Below, piece by piece: positions 25,713-34,690 of a stretch of 64,000 nt of DNA. Where the stretch lies: contig NZ_JAACFU010000004.1 in assembly GCF_029051725.1 (NCBI RefSeq), positions 248,001 to 312,000 on the forward strand, written 5' to 3'. The position numbers and the translations under genes were made by a program. The stretch's first letter is position 1. Every line of letters starts with the position of its first letter. The notes beneath the pieces are model-generated. The model ran no database searches, had not been told where the DNA came from, and saw only the letters and a list, made by a program, of their open reading frames with translations. Origin of the DNA: Bradyrhizobium sp. CSS354 (GTDB taxonomy: Bacteria; Pseudomonadota; Alphaproteobacteria; Rhizobiales; Xanthobacteraceae).

Positions 25713-26528
25713 TCACCTCTGGCTGCGCGCCCGCTCCACGACGGCTTTGCCCGCCGCCAACGCCCGGCGTGCTCGCGACGCGGCGTCGACGCTCTTTGCC
25801 AGTTGAACGGTCGGAACCTCGATGCTGATGGTCAGGTCATGCGGCATCGCGCTTGCAAGCCCCATCAAGTCTATTCCGCCCTCGCCCGGAAACATCCGCT
25901 CCTCGCGAGCGGCATGGATGAGCTGCTCAGTGGTCGATGGGCGTTCGGCGGGGCCATCGCATAATTGCCAATAGTGAAAGCGTTGCGCCGGGATGGCGCG
26001 GAGGTCCGCAAGCGAGCTCTGCGACCGATCGAAATGCAGCGCATCGACCAGAATGCCGGCTCCGGGACGATCGACGTCGCCGACGATCCGGATCGCGGTC
26101 TTCAGGTCTGGAACGCTCGTCCAGGGCATGAATTCGAGGTCGGAGGTGAGGCCGTAGCTTGCTGCCGCCTCACAAAATTGCTGGTAGCGATCCGAAAACC
26201 GCGCCAGATCCGGATCATAGGCCGCGACGAGGATGTGTTTGGCGCCGAGGCGCGCACCTACCTCGAAGAAGGGCGTAAACGAGGCCATCTCGGTTTCCGG
26301 TCTGAACGCCACGACCTCGAGATCGGCGACAGTCACCCCCGTCAACTCCAATCGCCGGAGCGTCTCCCGCAGGAGCGGCGCATCGTCCATCAGGCGATAG
26401 GCAACACCGCCAGGCGTGGCAGGCAACAGCCTGAGCCCGACTTTTTCGTAGCCGCAATGCGCCGCCAATTCGATCATCTCGGGCGGCGCAAGCTCGAGCA
26501 CGGTCAACGCGGCGAGCGAGAACGTCAT
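25713..26528 (-). CDS. Sugar-phosphate isomerase/epimerase-like TIM barrel
   Basis: A 271-aa protein of the AP-endonuclease-2/xylose-isomerase-like superfamily: MTFSLAALTVLELAPPEMIE, GARLGAKHILVAAYDPD, LEFMPWTSVPDLKTAIRIV, GILVDALHFDRSQ, FHYWQLCDGPAE, FPGEGGIDL. Metal-ligand Glu, Asp, His and Glu positions are present. Its ATG overlaps the TGA of the upstream gene (ATGA at 26528). Together with AroQ nearby it could be a 3-dehydroshikimate-dehydratase-like enzyme of a quinate-type pathway, but other isomerase activities are equally possible. Confidence 0.8.
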   Translation of the reverse strand: MTFSLAALTVLELAPPEMIELAAHCGYEKVGLRLLPATPGGVAYRLMDDAPLLRETLRRLELTGVTVADLEVVAFRPETEMASFTPFFEVGARLGAKHILVAAYDPDLARFSDRYQQFCEAAASYGLTSDLEFMPWTSVPDLKTAIRIVGDVDRPGAGILVDALHFDRSQSSLADLRAIPAQRFHYWQLCDGPAERPSTTEQLIHAAREERMFPGEGGIDLMGLASAMPHDLTISIEVPTVQLAKSVDAASRARRALAAGKAVVERARSQR

Positions 26529-27196
26529 CAGCCGAAATCCGCGATACGGGCGTCGAGCGCAAACATGCTTTGATAAACTTCCGGCTCGCTCGCCCCGGCC
26601 ATGGCGTCGGGCGCAAGCTCGCTCGCCCGCTGCAAGGCAGCCCGCAACGACGCGACGTCGAGCGCCTCGATCAGCAACAGCCCGGCGAAAAAGCCCTCGT
26701 TCTTCCGCATGCCCTTCTCGGTCGTCCGCACCGACGTCCGCGCCTCGTCGGTCGCGCCGATCTGCACGGCGGCAACCCCGTCGCACCCAACAAGCGCCTG
26801 AGCCAGACCCCGAGGATCTTTCGGCAATGTCTCGATCCGGAGCGCCACGACCGAGGCGCCCTCGCCTCGCCCTCCCCGCGCGATCATGACGCCGCCGCCG
26901 CGCATGAAATTGCCGAGCTTCGGCATGATGCGCTGTGACCACGGCGTCGGTGCGTTGAGGCGCGCCAGATAGGCCTCGCCGTCGAGGACCTCCGGCGTCT
27001 CCAGCTCATACAGAATGAAGAAGCGGTTGATGTCGTCCCTTGCCACGCGGAAGACACGCGATGCCAGGAAGCCCCTCGTCGTCACGCGCTCGGTCGTGTG
27101 CTCACGCGTCAGCCAGTGCCGGTAGTCGGTCAGGTCGTGAGCCTCGACGTCGCTCCAGATGGCCAGAAATCCCGTGCCGCGCATCCCGCCCTCCAT
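26528..27196 (-). CDS. Conserved hypothetical protein in the catabolic operon
   Basis: A 222-aa protein with two similar halves (GTGFLAIWSDVEAHDLTDYR and NEGFFAGLLLIEALD), looking like two alpha/beta ferredoxin-like (dimeric-barrel, EthD-like) repeats. The phrase FFILYELETPEVLDGEAYLA is typical of such small-molecule-binding barrels. Function unknown. It is coupled to the TIM-barrel gene by a 3-bp overlap and is 2 bp from the aroQ stop. Confidence 0.7.
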   Translation of the reverse strand: MEGGMRGTGFLAIWSDVEAHDLTDYRHWLTREHTTERVTTRGFLASRVFRVARDDINRFFILYELETPEVLDGEAYLARLNAPTPWSQRIMPKLGNFMRGGGVMIARGGRGEGASVVALRIETLPKDPRGLAQALVGCDGVAAVQIGATDEARTSVRTTEKGMRKNEGFFAGLLLIEALDVASLRAALQRASELAPDAMAGASEPEVYQSMFALDARIADFG

Positions 27197-27198
27197 GC

Positions 27199-27693
27199 CT
27201 ACGCCTTGCCGCCGGCCGCAAGCCCGTGCAGAGCCGGTGCAATGGTCTCAGGCAATTGCCCCAGCCGTTGGACGGCCGCGAGCATCGCGGCGAGATAGCC
27301 ATACGAACCTAGTCCGCAAATGACCGCCGTGCAGGCGCTCGACGTGATCGAGTGGCGGTGCAGCTCATCCCGCGCGTGAATGTTGGAGATATGCACCTCG
27401 ATCTTCACACCCTCGAAAATCTTCAGCGCATCGATCAGCGCGATCGAGGTGAATGAATAGGCCGCGGGGTTCATGATGAGGGCGTCCGCGTTGCCCTGAG
27501 CGGACTGGATCAGGGTGACGAGTTCGCCCTCCATGTTCGATTGATGGAACGACATCGAAACTCCGAGCTGATCAGCCAGCGCCTGGCAGCTCGCCTCGAT
27601 CTCCCTAAGCGTCGTCGAGCCGTAGATGTGGGGCTCGCGGATGCCGAGGAAATTGAGATTGGGTCCGTTGAGGATCATGATCCTTGCGGCCAT
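27199..27693 (-). CDS. aroQ: Type II 3-dehydroquinate dehydratase
   Basis: Interconverts 3-dehydroquinate and 3-dehydroshikimate. The 164-aa product has MILNGPNLNFLGIREPHIYG, with the active-site Arg and Tyr loop, FHQSNMEGELV, NPAAYSFTSIALIDAL and VEVHISN-type KIEVHISNIHARDELH with the catalytic His. Length fits type II enzymes. Placement in a catabolic operon with a TRAP transporter rather than with other aro genes suggests a degradative role, as in quinate use. The ATG at 27693 follows GGAAGAACG. Confidence 0.9.
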   Translation of the reverse strand: MAARIMILNGPNLNFLGIREPHIYGSTTLREIEASCQALADQLGVSMSFHQSNMEGELVTLIQSAQGNADALIMNPAAYSFTSIALIDALKIFEGVKIEVHISNIHARDELHRHSITSSACTAVICGLGSYGYLAAMLAAVQRLGQLPETIAPALHGLAAGGKA

Positions 27694-27725
27694 TTTCGTT
27701 CTTCCTTCGTTTGCTGCCGACGCAT

Positions 27726-29006
27726 CTAGCCGGCAAACCATTTGGCCGGGATCGTCACCAGTCCCGGGAATAGCACCATCGCGAACAGGACGATCAATTG
27801 TGCAATCAAGAAGGGCCAGACGCCCTTGACGATGTCCTCCATGCTGATCCTGGAGACACCGCAAACCACATTGAGCACGATGCCGACCGGCGGCGTGATC
27901 AGGCCGATCGCATTGTTGATGATGAAGAGGACGCCGAAATAAACGGGATCGATTCCCGCCGCCTTGACGATCGGCATCAGGATCGGCGTGAGGATGAGGA
28001 TGGTCGGTGTCATGTCGAGGGCCGTTCCCACGATCACCACCACGACCATGATCGCCAGCATCAGGAGCGTGTTGTTGCCCATGAAAGGCTTCAGCAGGGC
28101 GACGATCTGTGTCGAAATCTCGGACACGGTGATCAGCCAGGACGACACCAGCGCCGCTGCCACGAGAAACATCACGATGCTCGTCGTCAGGGCCGAGGAG
28201 ACGAAGACCTGATAAAGCTGCGACAGCTTCAATTCCCGATAGATGCAGGTCGCGACGAACAGCGAATAGACGGCGACGACCACTGCGGCTTCCGTGGGCG
28301 TGAAGATGCCGAAGCGCAGGCCGACGACGATGATCACCGGCAGCATCAGCGCCCAGAAGCCGTCGACCACTGCTTTCACCATTTCCGAGAGCGATGCTCT
28401 TGGCGGGGGCGTCAGGTTCTCCCGGCGCACCACCCACCACCAGGCCAGGCAGAGCCCTGCCCCGAGCAACATCCCCGGGACGATCCCGGCCAGAAACAGT
28501 TTTGAGATCGACACGCCCGCGGCGACACCGAAGATGACGAATCCGATGCTGGGCGGAATCACGGGCGCGATGATGCCGCCGGCCGCCACCAGGCCCGCCG
28601 CATAGGACTTCTTGTGGCCCGCCGCCACCATCATCGGCACCAGCAGGGCGGCGAGCGCCGCGGCATCGGCCGCCGCAGAGCCCGAGAGCGACGCGAGGAT
28701 GCAGGACGCGAGGATCGTGACGTAACCGAGTCCGCCCCGAAAGTGTCCGACGGCGACGAGCGCAACGTTGACGATTCGCTTGGCCAGACCGCCCTTGTTC
28801 ATGACCTCGCCGGCCAGCATGAAGAAGGGAATGGCCATCAGCGGAAAGCTGTCCGCGCCGTTGATGACGTTCTGCGCCACGATCTGGGCGTCGAACATGT
28901 CGATCGTGCTCATCAAGGCCACGCCGCAGACGATCAGCGCAAAGGCGATCGGCATGCCCAGCGCCATGGCGCCGAGCAGCGAGAAGGTGAAGACGGCAAT
29001 CGTCAT
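27726..29006 (-). CDS. TRAP transporter large permease (DctM)
   Basis: A 426-aa integral membrane protein with about 12 hydrophobic helices; MTIAVFTFSLLGAMALGMPI start, FFMLAGEVMNKGGLAKRIV, GLITPPVGIVLNVVCGVSRI near the end. It forms the sodium-driven channel subunit of a TRAP carboxylate transporter with the DctQ and DctP genes upstream. The start at 29006 precedes the first helix. Confidence 0.93.
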   Translation of the reverse strand: MTIAVFTFSLLGAMALGMPIAFALIVCGVALMSTIDMFDAQIVAQNVINGADSFPLMAIPFFMLAGEVMNKGGLAKRIVNVALVAVGHFRGGLGYVTILASCILASLSGSAAADAAALAALLVPMMVAAGHKKSYAAGLVAAGGIIAPVIPPSIGFVIFGVAAGVSISKLFLAGIVPGMLLGAGLCLAWWWVVRRENLTPPPRASLSEMVKAVVDGFWALMLPVIIVVGLRFGIFTPTEAAVVVAVYSLFVATCIYRELKLSQLYQVFVSSALTTSIVMFLVAAALVSSWLITVSEISTQIVALLKPFMGNNTLLMLAIMVVVVIVGTALDMTPTILILTPILMPIVKAAGIDPVYFGVLFIINNAIGLITPPVGIVLNVVCGVSRISMEDIVKGVWPFLIAQLIVLFAMVLFPGLVTIPAKWFAG

Positions 29007-29067
29007 GGCGTGATCCCGGTGATTTTCAGGATGTGAGCGCCGGGCGGCACGATACGGGGAGACAGCA

Positions 29068-29577
29068 TCAGTGCTCCTCCGATTCCCTGACGGCAACCAT
29101 GTCGGCTTCGCTGGCCTGTCCGGAGATGACACGGAACAGGTCGTAGAGAAGGATCACTCCGGCCGAAACGCCGAAGATCACGCCGACGCCATAGAAGATG
29201 CCAAGCGACAGGCCGGTCGCCGGCGCGCGGTCGTCGATATTGATGATCGTCTGCCGCCAACTTCCCGAGAGCAGAAGCCAATCGGCGAACAGCATCAGGC
29301 AGTAATTGATGATGAAGCAGAAGCGCTTGCCGACGGCCGGCAGCATCCGCACGATGGCGTCGACTCCCAGATGGGCGTGCTCACGCATTGCCACGACCGC
29401 ACCGAGGAAAGTCAGCCAGACCAGGAGCCAGCGTGACAGCTCCTCGGAAATCGCGATACCGGAGTTGAAGCCGTAGCGCAGAACTACGTTGCCGAACACC
29501 AGCACCACCATCACCGCAAGAAATGCGGCGATGGTGCCCTTCAGCAGGGCGCAATAGAGGTCGAGCAATCGTGCCAT
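29068..29577 (-). CDS. TRAP transporter small permease (DctQ)
   Basis: A 169-aa protein with four membrane helices, including GTIAAFLAVMVVLVFGNVVL, and the DctQ pattern ISEELSRWLLVWLTFLGAVV and REHAHLGVD. Partner of the large permease 61 bp downstream and of the receptor upstream. Confidence 0.92.
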   Translation of the reverse strand: MARLLDLYCALLKGTIAAFLAVMVVLVFGNVVLRYGFNSGIAISEELSRWLLVWLTFLGAVVAMREHAHLGVDAIVRMLPAVGKRFCFIINYCLMLFADWLLLSGSWRQTIINIDDRAPATGLSLGIFYGVGVIFGVSAGVILLYDLFRVISGQASEADMVAVRESEEH

Positions 29578-29653
29578 ACGGGCCGTCCAGGCAAAGTCAA
29601 TTCGAGAGCCGGCCGACCGGTCGGCTCCGCCTCTTGCATACTGACGAGATCGA

Positions 29654-30670
29654 CTACTTCACGTCCTTGCGGATGCGCTCGAGTTCGTCGTTGAACAGCT
29701 TGACCGCCTCCGGCTTGAGATTGGCGGCAATCTTGTCGACCACCGGCTGCGCCGTCTTGCGCATCCGATCGAGCTCTTCCGGCGCGACGGTGTTGTACTG
29801 CATGCCCTTCGCCTGCAGTTCCGACAGGGCCTTTTCGGTCTGAAGGCGCGTCTGCTCCTTCTGATAGCCTCGACTTTCCTCGTACGCCTCGCGCATCAGG
29901 CGCTGCTCGGTCGGCGAAAGCTTGTCCCAGAAGGCCTTGCTCACCAGGATGATGTTCAGGGTGAAGGTGTGATTCGTGGCGGAAACGTATTTTTGCACTT
30001 CGTAGAACTTGTTGGAGAGAATGACCGTGAAGGGGTTCTCCTCGCCATCGACGGTGCGCGTCTCCAGCGCCGAATAAAGTTCGCCGAAGGCCATCGGAAC
30101 GGGATTGGCCTTGAAGGATCCGAAGGTCTCGAGGTAGACCGGATTCGGAATGACGCGAAGCTTGAGGCCGTTGAAATCCTCGACCTTGGTGATCGGCCGC
30201 GTGCTGTTGGTGACGTTGCGGAAGCCGAGGCCCCAATATCCCAGACCGATCAGCCCCTTCGACGGCAACGTATCAAGCATTGACGTGCCGAATTTGCCGG
30301 TCCCGAGCGCGTCGGCCTGCTCGATGGTCTTCACGATGAATGGAAAGTCGATGAGGCCGAACTCCGGCACTACGGTTGCGAGCGACGTCGTCGAGGCCGA
30401 CAGCATTTCCTGGGTACCGCCGCGCAGTGCCGATTGCTGCTGCAGCTCGTTGCCGAGCTGCGAGGCCGCGAACTCACGGACCTTCATCTTGCCCCCGCTC
30501 TTCGCCAGCAGGATCTCCGCAAATTTCTGCACCCCCGCGCTGACGGGGTGATCGGTGTTGTTCAGGTGTCCCCACCTGATCGTCCGCTCCTGAATCTCCT
30601 GAGCGGATGCACCGACCGTCAGCGCCACGCAGATCGCCGTCGCAGACAGCGCCCGTACCAACAAGCTCAT
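29654..30670 (-). CDS. TRAP transporter solute receptor (DctP)
   Basis: A 338-aa periplasmic receptor: signal peptide MSLLVRALSATAICVALTVG ending ASAQ|EIQ, then IRWGHLNNTDHPVSAGVQKF. The carboxylate-anchoring Arg of the family is in LKLRVIPNPVYLETF, and DGEENPFTVILSNKFYEVQK follows. First gene of the TRAP operon, divergent from the GntR regulator. The ligand is probably an organic acid. Confidence 0.92.
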   Translation of the reverse strand: MSLLVRALSATAICVALTVGASAQEIQERTIRWGHLNNTDHPVSAGVQKFAEILLAKSGGKMKVREFAASQLGNELQQQSALRGGTQEMLSASTTSLATVVPEFGLIDFPFIVKTIEQADALGTGKFGTSMLDTLPSKGLIGLGYWGLGFRNVTNSTRPITKVEDFNGLKLRVIPNPVYLETFGSFKANPVPMAFGELYSALETRTVDGEENPFTVILSNKFYEVQKYVSATNHTFTLNIILVSKAFWDKLSPTEQRLMREAYEESRGYQKEQTRLQTEKALSELQAKGMQYNTVAPEELDRMRKTAQPVVDKIAANLKPEAVKLFNDELERIRKDVK

Positions 30671-30764
30671 CGTTTCCTCCCTGTTCGGACGGGCACGAAC
30701 GACGGCTTAAGCCATTATTTTTCGTACCCTCAGCCTATTTAGACACCACACATATATTTCCATG

Positions 30765-30794
30765 TCAAATGATGATACCTATTTCATATGATGA
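30765..30794. promoter_or_regulatory. Direct repeat, candidate GntR operator
   Basis: TCAAATGATGA (30765-30775) and TCATATGATGA (30784-30794) differ at one base and start 19 bp apart, in an AT-rich divergent intergenic region between the dctP and gntR genes. Position suits autoregulation and control of the TRAP operon. Confidence 0.45.
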
Positions 30795-30899
30795 TTTGCA
30801 GTACGTCATACACCGAAAATCTGCTATAGTGCTGGCAACATTGATGGTTCGGCCGCCCTCCGAAGTGGCCGGCGATCGGGACAGGCGGGATCAGAAGGC

Positions 30900-31559
30900 A
30901 TGACGTCACTCGAGGAACGGCCCCTGTCGGCAGGCGACAGCGGCTATCAGCGCATCCGGGCCGACATCATTTTCGGAGTGCTCACGCCATCCGGACGCCT
31001 CAAGCTCGATGCCATGAAGGAAGATTACGGCCTCAGCGTCAGCACACTGCGCGAGATCCTCAATCGTCTGACGTCCGAGGGATTCGTGGTTGCCGAGGGC
31101 CAGCGGGGCTTCGAGGTGGCGCCGATATCCATCCAGAACCTGCGTGAGCTCGCTGGTCTCCGCATCCTGCTGGAGCATCATGCAATGGCCGAGTCGTTCC
31201 GCGCCGGCGACGTGGAGTGGGAAGGCCGCGTGGTGTCGGCGCATCACAAGCTGGCGGCGACCGAACGCACCGTGCTGAGCGAAGGCGACGATCCCGAGCT
31301 GCGCAAACGCTATGACGGCGAATTCCACCAGGCGCTGATCTCGAGTTGCGGTTCGCGCGAGCTGATGCAGACGCACGCGGTCGTGTTCGACAAATATTTC
31401 CGCTATGCGCTGCGCTACCGCGGCGCGGAGACGATCAATCAGCACAAGGCGCTGCTGGACTGCGCCCTCAAGCGCGACATCAAAAGCGCCAAGGCCGTGC
31501 TCACCGAGCACATCAACGGCTGCGTCGCGCACGCCCTCGCCTCCTGGAACGAGGGCTGA
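30900..31559 (+). CDS. GntR-family transcriptional regulator (FCD domain)
   Basis: A 219-aa regulator with an N-terminal winged helix (YQRIRADIIFGVLTPSGRLK, YGLSVSTLREILNRLTSEGF) and a C-terminal FCD ligand-binding domain (ELAGLRILLEHHAMAESFR, YDGEFHQALISSCGSRELM, ALLDCALKRDIKSAKAVL). Metal-binding His and Asp positions of FCD proteins are present. It probably senses the substrate of the divergent TRAP operon. Direct repeats at 30765-30794 are a candidate site. Confidence 0.9.
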   Translation: MTSLEERPLSAGDSGYQRIRADIIFGVLTPSGRLKLDAMKEDYGLSVSTLREILNRLTSEGFVVAEGQRGFEVAPISIQNLRELAGLRILLEHHAMAESFRAGDVEWEGRVVSAHHKLAATERTVLSEGDDPELRKRYDGEFHQALISSCGSRELMQTHAVVFDKYFRYALRYRGAETINQHKALLDCALKRDIKSAKAVLTEHINGCVAHALASWNEG

Positions 31560-31593
31560 TCGCCAGCGCTCGTGGCTGCAATCGGATAGCGGA

Positions 31594-32491
31594 ATGACTC
31601 CCCACATGGTCCCCGCGCATCGCGTCGAAACGGCGGTCGCCGCAGGCGATACCCTCGGCGAGACGCCATTGTGGTGCGATCGATCCCGCAAGCTGTGGTG
31701 GGTCGACATCGACCGGCGGCTACATCAATCGTTCGATCCGGCAACAGGCGCGCATCAGGTTGTTCCGTACGCATGCAACTTCCTCGGCAGCCAGGCTCTG
31801 ACGGCGGATGGCTCCCACCTGCTCGCGCAGGATCTGGGCCTTTATCGCCGCGCGTCCGGTGACGGTGCTCCAGGTCAGCTCTGCGAAATCGAAAGCGGCC
31901 TCGACAACCGCCTGAACGACGGACGCGTCGACGCCCGGGGCCGGCTATGGATCGGCACCATGGACAACCAGCTGCATCGGCCGAACGGGGCGCTGTATCG
32001 CGTGGACGCCGACGGCCGGACGCGTATGTTCGGCGATGTCGTCGTGACGAACGGCATCGCGTTCTCACCTGACAATCGCACGCTCTATTTCACGGATACG
32101 AGGTGTTACCGCACCTGGCAGTTCGACTTCGATCTCGATGACGGCGCGATCCGCAACAGACGGTTGTTCGCGGATTACAGCGCCTCCGGTGAGCGGCCCG
32201 ACGGCGCGTGTATCGACGTTGCCGGCGGACTGTGGACCGCCTTCTTCTCCGGCGGCCGGGTGATACGCTATCGGCCGGACGGCCGGATCGACACCGTCAT
32301 TCCAGTGCCCGCGACCAATCCGACCTGCGTGTGCTTCGGCGGAACCGATCTGGAAGACACTGTTCGTGACGACCGCCAGAAAATTTCTGGATCGCGAGCA
32401 ATTGAGCCGCGAACCCCGAGCGGGTCATGTTCTGGCCATTGATGGCATCGCACAGGGACTTCCAGAGCACCGCTTCGGCAATTCATTCTGA
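31594..32491 (+). pseudogene. SMP-30/gluconolactonase-family protein with a 3-prime frameshift
   Basis: A calcium-dependent beta-propeller lactonase. It starts with GDTLGETPLWCDRSRKLWWV and contains NRLNDGRVDARGRLWIGTMD, VVVTNGIAFSPDNRTLYFTD and RPDGACIDVAGGLW, which carry the metal ligands. At 32350-32353 (CTGG) an extra G shifts the frame, so the product ends SGSCSGH at 32442. Removing one G restores DLKTLFVTTARKFLD and runs to LPEHRFGNSF, stop 32489-32491, a normal SMP-30 end of 298 aa. It lies 34 bp after the GntR gene, likely co-transcribed, and would hydrolyse a lactone in the same pathway. Sequence error is possible. Confidence 0.82.
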
Positions 32492-32539
32492 ACCCTTTTC
32501 AGTCTGAACCCTTGCACGGGCCATCGTGAACCGGCTTCG

Positions 32540-33277
32540 CTACCATTTCTCGCCGAAGGGACGAATCTCCAGCTCGAAGGTCCAGGCACTCTTGGGTTGC
32601 TGATAGAGCATCCAATAGGATTCGGCGACCGACGATGGCGGCATCAGGAGGTCGGGATTATCCAGCGCGTTCGGACCAAGCGCCTCGATCCGCCGTTGCC
32701 GGACCCATTCGGTGTCGACGCCGGAATCGATGATCAGATGCGCCACGTGAATGTTCTTCGGGCCCAATTCACGCGCCGCGGCTTGCGCGACCGCCCGCAG
32801 GCCGAACTTGGCGCTGGCAAAGGCCGCATAGCCGCTGCCGCCGCGCAAGCTCGCCGTCGCACCGGTGAAGAAGATGTTGCCCTGGCCACGGGGCAGCATC
32901 AGGCGCGCGGCCTCGCGGCCGGCGAGGAAGCCGGAATAGCAAGCCATTTCCCAGACCTTGCGGAACACCCGTTCGGTCGTGTCCAGAAGCGGAAAGTTGA
33001 CGTTGGCGCCGACGTTGAAGATGCAAACCTCGAGCGGGGCGTGCTTGTCGGCATCGCCGAGAAACGAGATGATCTGGTCTTCCTTGCGCGCATCGAGCGC
33101 GCGCGCGTGAATTTCGCCGCCGGCCTGCTCGATCTCCTTGACGAGTGGTTCGAGCTTGGCGCCGTCGCGGCGCCCCGCGAACACCGTAAAGCCCTCGGAG
33201 GCGAACTTCTTTGCAATCTCGCTGCCGATAAAATCACCGGCGCCGATCACGGCCACGGTCGCATTTCTCTTTTGCAA
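32540..33277 (-). CDS. SDR-like protein with Tyr-to-Phe in the catalytic motif
   Basis: A 245-aa Rossmann protein: VAVIGAGDFIGSEIAKKFAS, FAGRRDGAKLEPLV, IFNVGANVN, IFFTGATASLRGGSGYAAFA. Where classical SDRs have Tyr-x3-Lys it reads FASAKFGLRAVAQ, so the catalytic Tyr appears to be Phe, unless the preceding Tyr serves. This variant occurs in an SDR subfamily as I recall. Divergent from an HxlR regulator whose likely operator lies in the shared 223-bp intergenic region. Confidence 0.82.
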   Translation of the reverse strand: MQKRNATVAVIGAGDFIGSEIAKKFASEGFTVFAGRRDGAKLEPLVKEIEQAGGEIHARALDARKEDQIISFLGDADKHAPLEVCIFNVGANVNFPLLDTTERVFRKVWEMACYSGFLAGREAARLMLPRGQGNIFFTGATASLRGGSGYAAFASAKFGLRAVAQAAARELGPKNIHVAHLIIDSGVDTEWVRQRRIEALGPNALDNPDLLMPPSSVAESYWMLYQQPKSAWTFELEIRPFGEKW

Positions 33278-33342
33278 GGGTCTTCTCCCGGTCAGGTCTG
33301 AATCCGGTCATCGGACCATCATCCAAGCCGCAGACTATTTCT

Positions 33343-33363
33343 ACAGTTCTAAAACAGAACTGT
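33343..33363. promoter_or_regulatory. Inverted repeat, candidate HxlR operator
   Basis: ACAGTTCT (33343-33350) and AGAACTGT (33356-33363) are perfect 8-bp arms around AAAAC. The spacing and the AT-rich centre suit a winged-helix dimer such as HxlR, between the divergent SDR and hxlR genes. Confidence 0.65.
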
Positions 33364-33500
33364 CAATCTTGGTCGATTTACTGCTGAATTCGGTATCAGA
33401 GAAACATTGTCTCGCAGTAAGTGCCGATTTAGAATGGTCCTCGGACCAAAGGACTCCTGGACGATTTGCGCAGAAGCCGCGGGCAGAGTGGAGATCTGGA

Positions 33501-34028
33501 ATGAAATGGGGTGAGCTGGAGGACGAGCCGTGTTCGATGGCCCGAACCATCGGCGTGATCGGCGACCGCTGGACCCTTCTGATCCTGCGTGAATGCTTCC
33601 TGCGCACACGCCGTTTCGAGGGGTTTCAGTCTTCGCTCGGAATCACGCGTCACCTGCTCGCCGAACGGCTGAAGAAGCTGGTCCGGCAGGGCGTGCTGCG
33701 TCGTATTCCCTATCAGGACTCGCCCAAGCGGCACGAATACATCCTCACCCAAAAGGGGCTCGATCTCCATCCGATCATGATGGCGATCGTGCACTGGGGC
33801 GACACTCATATGGTCGACGCGCGCGGACGACCTTTGCTGCATCAACACCGCAAATGCGGCAAGGACTTCGATCCGGTCATGGTTTGCTCCGAATGTGGCG
33901 AACCGCTTTCGGCCAAGGAGGTTCATACCCACCCCGGTCCCGGTGCTCGAGGCACCCCGGTATCGGCGGCGCCGGAGAAGAAGGCAAAGCGAGAGACAAA
34001 GTCAAAGACCCAGCGCAGCGCCGCGTGA
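33501..34028 (+). CDS. HxlR-family transcriptional regulator with C-terminal extension
   Basis: A 175-aa regulator. The HxlR winged helix spans about residues 8-100: CSMARTIGVIGDRWTLLILR, FEGFQSSLGITRHLLAERLK, RHEYILTQKGLDL. A zinc-finger-like pair follows (CGKDFDPVMVCSECG, with an earlier HQHRKCG) and a basic tail KKAKRETKSKTQR. Start at 33501, after TCTGGA. It is divergent from the SDR gene and likely represses it from the palindrome at 33343-33363. Confidence 0.9.
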   Translation: MKWGELEDEPCSMARTIGVIGDRWTLLILRECFLRTRRFEGFQSSLGITRHLLAERLKKLVRQGVLRRIPYQDSPKRHEYILTQKGLDLHPIMMAIVHWGDTHMVDARGRPLLHQHRKCGKDFDPVMVCSECGEPLSAKEVHTHPGPGARGTPVSAAPEKKAKRETKSKTQRSAA

Positions 34029-34139
34029 GATGGCGGCGTGGCGCGAGCAACGTTCGACATATCCCGGGCTGATCTTTCAACAGCGGACATGAGCTCTCGT
34101 TCTCGCGGCGCAATTCGCCCGAGTTTTGCTTCGTCACTC

Positions 34140-34690
34140 CACCCTCTTATCCAAGAGGGCGCAGGGAAGGCCCGGTGCCGGCTGGCACCCGCGGTCCGCT
34201 GCGCGAAAAGCACACGCAGGAAAACGGCACAGCAGCATACAGGTGTAGCCAATCACTCGGCCTTCCCTGCGCGATGGTTGGACGGCTTATGCCGTGCTCT
34301 CCCGGGAGCCGAGTTCCTTTTGACCTCCCTCGCCTTCGCGAAAGTCGCCGGCACCGCGCCGGTTGACGCGGATGCCGCATTCGCCAAGGCTTGACCGTAG
34401 CAACGACGGCCAGGACCACACGGTTTTGCCGTACGCACGGCCCGCCATTTCGCCGCAGTTTTCCCAGCCCTGTCGACGGAGCCGGAAACTTACAGACGAG
34501 ACGAAGCCTAGCAGCGCCGCTCGTCGGAACGAAGCCTTGGGCTCACGGAGAGCAATCCGCCCTGCCCACGCCTCTCGCACCCGAACGCTGCCGCGTCCAC
34601 CGCAAGCCCGGCTCGCGAACGTGACGACCACAAGATCGCCCCTCAAGATTGAGCCGGGACGGCCGACACATACGCCATAACCGAATTTCG
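34140..34690. repeat. Non-coding, repeat-like structured DNA
   Basis: No credible gene lies between 34029 and 35010. GCGCAGGGAAGGCC (34159-34172) is exactly inverted at 34259-34272, framing about 86 bp with further internal complementarity. Chance translations such as ENGTAAYRCSQSLGLPCAMV are familiar to me from many spurious ORFs in Bradyrhizobium and Rhodopseudomonas, so I believe this is an interspersed non-coding repeat. The number of genomic copies cannot be judged from one window. Confidence 0.5.
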
